Source of the DNA: Ricordea florida
Lineage: Eukaryota; Cnidaria; Anthozoa; Corallimorpharia; Ricordeidae
NCBI GenBank assembly: GCA_949710005.1
Contig: OX453275.1
Coordinates: 1,055,001-1,119,000, forward strand
Length of the DNA stretch: 64,000 bases
Direction: 5' to 3'
The translations under genes and the position numbers were made by a program. A model generated the notes under the pieces. It made no database searches and was not told the DNA's origin. It saw nothing but the letters and a program-made list of their open reading frames with translations. Positions 57,046-64,000 of this stretch are shown in pieces; position 1 is the stretch's first letter; each line of letters starts with the position of its first letter.

Positions 57046-58190
57046 TAAAATACTGTAGGCTTATAACCTTGGATACTTCTAGAATTCTCAATGACAAAGC
57101 TTTATGATGCAAGCCTTATGCAAAACTTTGGGAAGCAATAATAAAATGTTGGTGTTACTAGCTTTGTATTAAGTTCAGGTTACATAGCAAAGTCTATTTT
57201 GGCAGATGCTCTTGAATCAATAGTAAATTTTGTTAAAATACCAAATTTGGGGTAATAATGTGACTCTAGTCACTTGGAAACATCTTTATCAATAGCTAGC
57301 TAATTCTGCCAATGAGCCAACATGTATTGAATTTATTTATTAGTAAATTAATAATTGTAATCTTAGGTTTAAAATGGGAAATGAGAAAAACAACCTGCCA
57401 ACACTGTTTCCAGTGTCTTTCTGTTTTCTTCCTTCCATTAGCACAAGACCTTGGGAACACAGTTGGTCTAGTGTGTTTATTTTAAAGTAGGTTTCATTAC
57501 CCTTTTGCATTTTTTGGGGGTGTGACTGCAAATTGGTGATGGGATACATAGAATCAAAGAGAGATTTTCTAATTTGTTTCTTGGTAAACAGTGTTGCTGC
57601 TTGTTATCTGCAATTACTGCACATCAGTTATATGTATTAGCAGTTTACATAGTTGTCACTAAGGGCCAGGGCTGTGGATTTCCCCTGGCTACTCGGGGCA
57701 TGACCCCAGCTACGTTCATCGTTATATTAAACCAAACGACCACCCAAGAATTGTACTTCGAAAAGGAGATAAGAGTGCTCCATGACTGCCTGTGTTTTCC
57801 CCTGCAATTAACAACAAATACACAGCAACTTGAAATCTTAGTGACAACCCTGAGTTTAGTTAACACATGAAAAGATTGTTCAAATTCAGTGACTAACTTC
57901 AAAATGTTTCCAAATGATCAGAGATATTGTTAATTTTATTAGTTGTGTAGATAGATTATTATGAGACCCCCTTATCTAATTTATTGACAAATTTATACAG
58001 GATTTAAGTAAAAAAATATACCTTCTTTCAGATAGATTTGACTGTTAGGGAGCTGAAGAGTGGAGTAAGCAAAGCATGGTTTATAGGCAATAATGTTTTG
58101 TGTAAATTTGTACAAATGGACAAGGTCATTTATGATTCCTTGCCCAAATAAAAGTCACAGAAAAAAATACCAGGTTCCCATTTTTTTATA
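57046..58190. other. Intergenic DNA between the APAF1-like gene and RPS10, first part
   Basis: No supported gene. A 98-codon plus-strand ORF (57574-57870) has no domain I recognise. Confidence 0.4.
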
Positions 58191-58326
58191 TTTTTGGGGT
58201 ATTTAATTGATCATACCCACAAAAATCCCAAATTTGAAAGAGCGAGACAAATCCTAACCTGGAAACTTGTCTCACTTTGCCAAATTGGGGAATTTTGTAG
58301 GTGTTTATTAATTGAATACCCAAAAA
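58191..58326. mobile_element. Short palindromic MITE with TTTTTGGGGTATT termini
   Basis: tttttggggtatttaattga at the left pairs with tcaattaataaacacc-type sequence and the terminal aatacccaaaaa at the right. The inner gagcgagacaa pairs with ttgtctcac. About 136 bp, non-coding. Confidence 0.7.
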
Positions 58327-58479
58327 ATCCCATTATGAGAATCTGGTGTTTTTTTCTTGCGAGGAGAGGTAACTGAAGGGTTTCCAGTTCAAGGGGCATT
58401 TTAAGCCTTATAATTTTTGTAGAATTTCTAAACTTTTTGATAAACTGACATGTTTTTATCATGTCAAGTATTAAGTGAT

Positions 58480-58995
58480 TATTGACTAAGTAGGAGGGCC
58501 AGATGGGAACTTATTTGGCTCACGCTTGTGACTTACAGACTGAGCATCATGACCGAGAACCAAATATTTTCCTGTCCGGGTTGACCTAACTACCGGTATG
58601 TCAGTAAGCATTTTATCATATGAGCACTGACCAAGTTTGAAAATTTCAAAAATTTGTTTTCGTTCTAAAAAGGAAGCAACAGACTGGCATGCCTGGGAAA
58701 AATCACAAAAAAGATCCTGCAACAGAATCTTTCCCTCAATTTTCTCAAGTCATCGAAAAACAGCTTTTACTATAGTTTTCTATGGGATTGCCTGAGCAGG
58801 GCCAGGTGATAAAGCTCTATATTTTTCAGTTGCTTCTAGAAATGTTTCCAAATAGGACACCATTTTTATAAGACCATGGTTAGATATTCTTGAACTGGAC
58901 ACAAGAGAAGACTGTAAATTTGTCTCTGCCGACAAAAGCCAACCACAAGTGAACCCCACATAGTGTGAAGGAACCTCGTCAATTACTGGCATAAG
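58480..58995 (-). pseudogene. Unrecognised coding-like remnant
   Basis: Two minus-strand ORFs in succession (58992-58780, 70 codons; 58722-58486, 78 codons) have balanced, protein-like composition (for example HYVGFTCGWLLSAETNL; VVRSTRTGKYLVLGHDAQ), separated by stop codons. No family is recognised. It may be a decayed transposon or retrocopy. Confidence 0.25.
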
Positions 58996-59361
58996 CTTAT
59001 TAATTTTTTTTACTTATTGTTAACAGTGAAGAGTTCGTGGTAACTTAGTAGTTGCTAGATAAATGTTATTTTTGAACGAATTAGGAAATACAGTCAGAAT
59101 AAAAAAAATAATCAAATGCTTTGTGTGTGTGTGTGTTTGTGTTTCCCTACTTACGTTAGTTTATATTACATGTAGTGTTTACAAAATTGATAAATGGCAT
59201 AATGCAGTGGTGCAACTCTACTCTGTCCTTGAAAATGTAAAACCAAAAAGGATTAGTAAATTAAATTCTTCCACAGACAGCACAGTATCAATATTCAGTG
59301 ATGTTTATTGATTTATTGCAATACTATGAACAATACTGCTGCATCAAAGTTTTTTTCTATT

Positions 59362-60403
59362 TTACTGCTGAGGAGGAGGTCCAAAACCACCACGTCCACG
59401 GCCAAATCCAGCACGCTGTTGACATGAAACATGGAAAAAAGAGTCACAATAAGGCACAAACACATCTTCCCTCAAAGGATGCTCCTGTAAGAAACTGCAT
59501 GTAGTCAATACTTGACTACAAGCATTGTCTTATAATTAGACAAAGCTCATGGAACCCATTTATTGAAAGTCCTTTAACTTTACAGGCAGGCACAGAGCCC
59601 CATTTTAAAGAGGGAGTCTATTGTATGTTTTCCTACTTCTTGGCATCAAACCAGCAAAGGTTCAAGTAACTTAGAATGGGTTGGCTTAACTAGAAACAGA
59701 CAAAACTGTAATTACCATTGTAAATATTACAATCATAAAATAGCTTTCTGGGCCTGATAAGTTATTGGGACTTTAGAGGAACAGGTTCCTGATCACTCAA
59801 ATGTTAAACTTACAAATTCAGGTCTGAAGTCTGATCCAGCACCACCCTTTGGTTCCATACCAGGTGCAGGACCACGTCTGTAGGCCTCACGGTCAGCAGA
59901 GTCAGCAGGGGGAGGCCCTCTAGGCTGATCGGGAGCTGAAAACATAAGCACAATAATCAATACGATCCTATTGTACGTGTATTTTAAAAATGAGAAAAGT
60001 AAGGAGCAAGAAAACAGAGGATGTAATGCTAATACAGCAAACAAAAATTTACTGTATGTATTCTTTGGTAGGACTTTATCTTTATCCCTTGTTATCCCAT
60101 ATAGAACATTATGAGAAGGAAAATGAATATAAGTTAGCCAAGACTTAGTTAACATGTACTAAGGTATATTTCATGTCAGCCAAATGTACTTTGCAACACA
60201 ATATAAGGTCATTTTCAAGGGCCTGAAATAGCTCTGATGGAGATCAGTACCACCTGTTTCAGGATTTCAACAAGGGTGAGATAAGAAGAACAGCATGTTA
60301 CCTTTTGGTCTTGGTCTGGCCGTTTCAGGCCTGGTTTGTCTTCGAAGTGTTGCTGGTACAATCTCAGGGGGAAGGTGGAGAAAATCTCTAAGATATGTAA
60401 TAC
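59362..60403 (-). CDS. RPS10: Ribosomal protein eS10, last three exons (5' part not found)
   Basis: Exons 60403-60302, 59935-59814 and 59415-59362 join with GT..AG splice sites in matching phases. They encode [20 protein letters not shown], then an Arg/Pro stretch, then [13 protein letters not shown] and the Gly/Arg-rich end [14 protein letters not shown]. These match the C-terminal half of eukaryotic small-subunit protein eS10 (human: [40 protein letters not shown]). The protein binds the 40S head near the mRNA entry. The N-terminal half (starting around the family's KKNRIAIYELLF) is not visible up to 64000, so those exons probably lie beyond the window or were missed as short exons. Confidence 0.92.
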
Positions 60404-63140
60404 CTACAAGAAACATTCTTTGGTTACACTGTGGTAATTACAACAGAAATTTATGTATACAGAAAAAAAGAGAAAAGAAAGTGGTGTTGCATTAGTAGAA
60501 AGCTTAAAAGTAATGGTAATAGGACTGAGTGGAGTCCCATTTAGTCTGTAATCATACACGTGATAACAAAATCAGTAATTCAGTTTCCTCTTGTGGCCCT
60601 GTATTCATTTACATAATACCACCAGAAACATCATGACAGAGTGAATCATATTCAGGGTTGTCAAAAAGATTTTAAGTAGGTGTCTAAATTGGAAAAGTAA
60701 CCGTCCACACAATTGAGTGCCAAAGGGGGGGGGGGTATGGGGTGTGCCAAGCAGAGTAACCAGCTGATATGACAAAGGAAGCGGCAATTCTTGCTGGCAG
60801 CTTGCTACTTTTGATGACCCTGCAAAAACCTTGTTCTTGTATAAAATCTTCTACTGGTACAATGAAAATGAAGTACAAGACTTTGCTTCAGTATGGAATC
60901 AGTATTTAAGTGTACTGGAACATATAGCACATTTGTAATTTAAGCCAATTCCAATTATACAGTATCTTGTATTTAATAGTCATCATGAAAACATGAAACG
61001 AAACTCAAAATTGATAGTCATCTTGGTAAGACACTTGAGCCGCGATGAGCTTTTTCACATTAACATCCCCCTAAGCCAAAGAACAACATTTATTGAAATA
61101 CAACGTCATTGGAGTTTACTGTATTGGTCAACAGCACAATCGAGGGGTACATTTGCATATGTGAACACTGAAACGGGAATATCTTAAAAACACCACGCTA
61201 CGAAAAGCCAAAAATTTTCAGAAAGATTCCCAGGTTAATAAAGATTTTTCACAGCGGACTATTTTGAGAAAATCAAACAACATGCAGTTTATATTTTTTT
61301 TTTTCGACCAGTGAAAAAACCGCCATTTTTGAATGTAACGCGTAACATAATTATACCGCTCGTTGCAAACTTTACGCCACTGTTACACTTAAATCAAGCA
61401 GAAACTTCAAATGCTGTTAAAAACATCTTTAATAATGTCCAAGGTTATTGTCAAGGTACAAATAAAGTTAGTAGCAGCTCTCTATGGAATAAAATCTATA
61501 TAATTACAGCAGCAAATCTCATGTAACGCAGTTTAGTATTGCAGTTACAGCAACACACTCTTATGCTAAAATTTCATCAATGAAATGTACTTGAGCTCTT
61601 AAAAAAATACCCAACAATTCTCATAACATGCAGAATACATGCAAGTAATTTCAACACCATTGGTTGAGCCGCTCCAGTGATAACTAAAAAAATATTCATC
61701 CCCGAACACGTTGTAACATGCTCAAATTCCTCCATAATTTACCTTACTTGTTCATTTCTTTTCTTTCTTCCCGAGAGGAAAAACGTTCCACGGACGTGGA
61801 ACTTTGCACGAACAATTCTCATAAGCTGATAAGCATAGCTGTACAAGCTGTTTCTATTTTCTTTGCTTTGAACGGGCAATATTTCCATTTTGCTCGAACC
61901 CCGAACACAAGTGAATGATCCTCCGTTGTGTAACATGAACCAAACAAGAAGAAAATCTCGCTTCAACTCGAAGCAGAATCCCTCCATTTTCAACGCTTTG
62001 CCTTCGAAAACATTGAACCATATCTGGGGGGGAAGGGGGGGCCCTAATAGAAACTACAGGGCTGAAACAATAGAAGAAATATTACCAGTTGCGTGACAGA
62101 GTCTTTGAGGATTGGAAATGGAGGGAAACACTGATAAATATTCAATAGGTCATGTTTTTTCTCTGATTTTTTGGTATTTACAACAAACAACCCCTAAAAA
62201 TCGTGTCCTGAGCATTTCAATAGTTCAGGAAAGGCGTTTTAAGCCATGTAAAAGTATTTTTAAAAAATGATCATTTTTAACTCGTGGATATGCGAAGCGT
62301 ATTTGCGAGTTTTTGTGGGGACTCCGATATGCAAATTGTCACTCACTCACTCGCTCACTCACTCACTCACTCCAGTGTAGACACACTTCGTAATTAGTCG
62401 GATAGAACTCGGGGGCACCGATATGAAGACGACAATTGTCGTGACCGAAGTCACGGAAGTCTGTTGATGAAAGTTCACGCTGAAAGTGTATCGTACCGTT
62501 GCCAGAGTTTGTAATGATTTTGTAGCTTAAGAGGACGATTAGCGAGGCCCTGTTAGGGGTAAATTTCGACAAGCGACGTGGCCTTGAAACGGCGACATAA
62601 AGGACCTGAAATGGCGACGAACGACGAGCCGCTCACGGGAAATTACGACAGCGACCTTTGACCTTCCGAAATTGCGACGTGAAAGGGTTTGAAACTCAGA
62701 CGCGCGACATAAACAACCTCACTAACAGGGCCTCATTAGCGGTCTTACTAAAATCAAAAGGAGTTTAAATGTTTCCAGTTAGGACAATGACCAACTTGGA
62801 GACTGAATTTCATGAGCCTTTTACTCGGCCAGGCGCTAAACGTGAACAGATGATAGATGATGATTCGCTTTTCCGACATCGACCGCCATCGACCGCCCCC
62901 AAGATTACAAGCAGTATATGAATTTCAGTTGGCTCGAAAGTGATCTGAAGATGAGAAAATCTCTTGCTAATATAGTAAGCTTTGATGAGAACTCATAGAG
63001 CGAAATTAGCACTTGAATGAGAATTTATTTGAGCGAAATGAGTACTCGTTATTGAACGAAACCACTGCTGAAAACAGAATAAATTGACGAATCCATGGTG
63101 TGAAACCGAAGAACTTCTGCGGCCAACCTGGATAAGAAAC
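60404..63140. other. Intron of RPS10 and/or intergenic DNA
   Basis: Large AT-rich stretch. A (CACT)n tract lies at about 62340-62373, and a small hairpin (aactcgtggatatgcg... tttgcgagtt) at about 62280-62313. ORFs here lack domains. Confidence 0.4.
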
Positions 63141-63145
63141 ATCGC

Positions 63146-63290
63146 ATGGAGGACTTTTCTACTGATTTAAGTGTTAGTACTAACAGGAATGGAGTTGGAA
63201 AAGTATTGGGACGGTCAAGAAGTATGTCAACGCTTACCATTAAATATAGAGGTGCATGCCGTGACGGAGAACCAGGGTTCGAAAAGAGTA
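63146..63290 (+). other. Possible first coding exon of an unrecognised gene
   Basis: The frame MEDFSTDLSVSTNRNGVGKV... continues to GACRDGEPGFEKS, just before an aGTAAGT donor at about 63289. Composition looks coding, but no family is recognised and no partner exon is visible. Low support. Confidence 0.2.
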
Positions 63291-63619
63291 AGTCATGTAG
63301 AAAATGTATTAAGCGTTATATTATATACAATACACCACCAGCCGTTACAATGAAAAGTTTTCTGTCTATTGATTTCCGAATTTACCTTGAAGTGAACTAG
63401 ATTGTGTTGAAAAAATAGGCTTACCTGTTTTGCTTACTGTTGTGTGACTCATCATATTTACATTGTAAAAACAAGAAGTTATAAGGATAAAAACAAAGAT
63501 GTATTGCTGTATTAATGATGGCAAGTGTGATTTTTTTTTAAGTGCAACCCTGAATATATATACCACTGATAACCTAAAATGAGATGGTACGGTAAATAAA
63601 CTAATTCAACTTGATAAAG

Positions 63620-63840
63620 GATTGAGAGTCTTAAGGATTTTAAGATCATCACATCAGCTGGGCTATCCTACATGGTTTTGTTCATTATCAGCTGCAGAAT
63701 CAAGGTGGATATTTCTGTTGCATACATTGAATAGACTTGTAGACAACAAAAACTATAATGATGATAAAATTGACAATGTCATGGCAACAAAATTCAGACC
63801 TTATTCAGAAGGACCCTGTTACTTTGAACACACAGACAGT
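63620..63840 (+). pseudogene. Helitron Rep N-terminal fragment, frameshifted
   Basis: Reads HQLGYPTWFCSLSAAESRWIFLLHTLNRLVDNKNYNDDKIDNV, which matches the start of the Helitron_like_N domain of a different Helitron lineage from the 9.9-17.8 kb element (compare its FFTLSCAEYHWPEF). After one base is skipped at about 63780, the reading continues as WQQNSDLIQKDPVT, the expected next motif, then decays. A broken remnant. Confidence 0.6.
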
Positions 63841-64000
63841 GAGCAGCAGGATACCAGAACTACATTTGGTTTCGGTGCCATTTAATCCTGTACCCTTATG
63901 TTAAGTTATCAAATTTTTTAACAACTGTATGCTTGCCACCTGCCTTATAACTGATGCCTAGTATAGTCAAATGATTGGCGTCATGTACTCACTGTATGTT

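Overview
This window looks like nuclear DNA of an early-branching animal, most likely an anthozoan cnidarian (coral or sea anemone). The support is: intron-rich genes with canonical GT..AG junctions; clear metazoan genes (TTC17, PACSIN/syndapin, APAF1-like, ribosomal protein eS10); AT-rich non-coding DNA; and a dense load of small palindromic (MITE-like) elements, tRNA-derived SINEs, non-LTR fragments and an autonomous Helitron. The species assignment is inference; no database was searched.

Layout. 1-2037 (minus): the first three coding exons of TTC17. 2050-4500: retroelement debris, probably Penelope-like. 4525-6969 (minus): a bacterial-type tryptophanase gene of two exons with a spliceosomal intron. 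7000-9900: non-coding DNA with a MITE and a long hairpin element. 9903-17765 (minus): a large Helitron-type unit with an RPA-like protein, a Rep-helicase and a ubiquitin-protease-like ORF. 17.8-21.9 kb: palindromic repeats and non-coding DNA. 21869-28902 (minus): a five-exon PACSIN gene, F-BAR to SH3, with a MITE sitting exactly at its stop codon. 30257-33061 (plus): an intronless gene for a 934-residue protein with exact 23-residue STPR-type basic repeats. 33-40 kb: long AT-rich stretch with three palindromic MITEs and a minisatellite. 40034-55900 (plus): a 21-exon APAF1-like gene encoding two CARDs, NB-ARC and fifteen WD40 repeats, one repeat per exon, with introns full of transposons. 56-59 kb: non-coding with nested MITEs. 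59362-60403 (minus): the last three exons of ribosomal protein eS10. 60.4-64 kb: mostly non-coding, with a degraded second Helitron fragment at the end.

The cellular genes do not form an operon-like unit. Their roles are independent: ciliary/actin regulation (TTC17), membrane curvature and endocytosis (PACSIN), apoptosome assembly (APAF1-like), ribosome (eS10), a probable DNA-binding regulator (STPR protein) and a probable laterally acquired amino-acid lyase. The most unusual items are the intron-containing animal tryptophanase, the tandem-CARD APAF1-like gene with its one-exon-per-WD-repeat structure, the Helitron carrying a USP-like protease and a spliced RPA gene, the MITE whose target duplication overlaps the PACSIN stop codon, and a dimeric palindromic repeat found twice in opposite orientations with the same spacer. 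All exon joins were worked out by hand from splice-site sequence, reading phase and family similarity.
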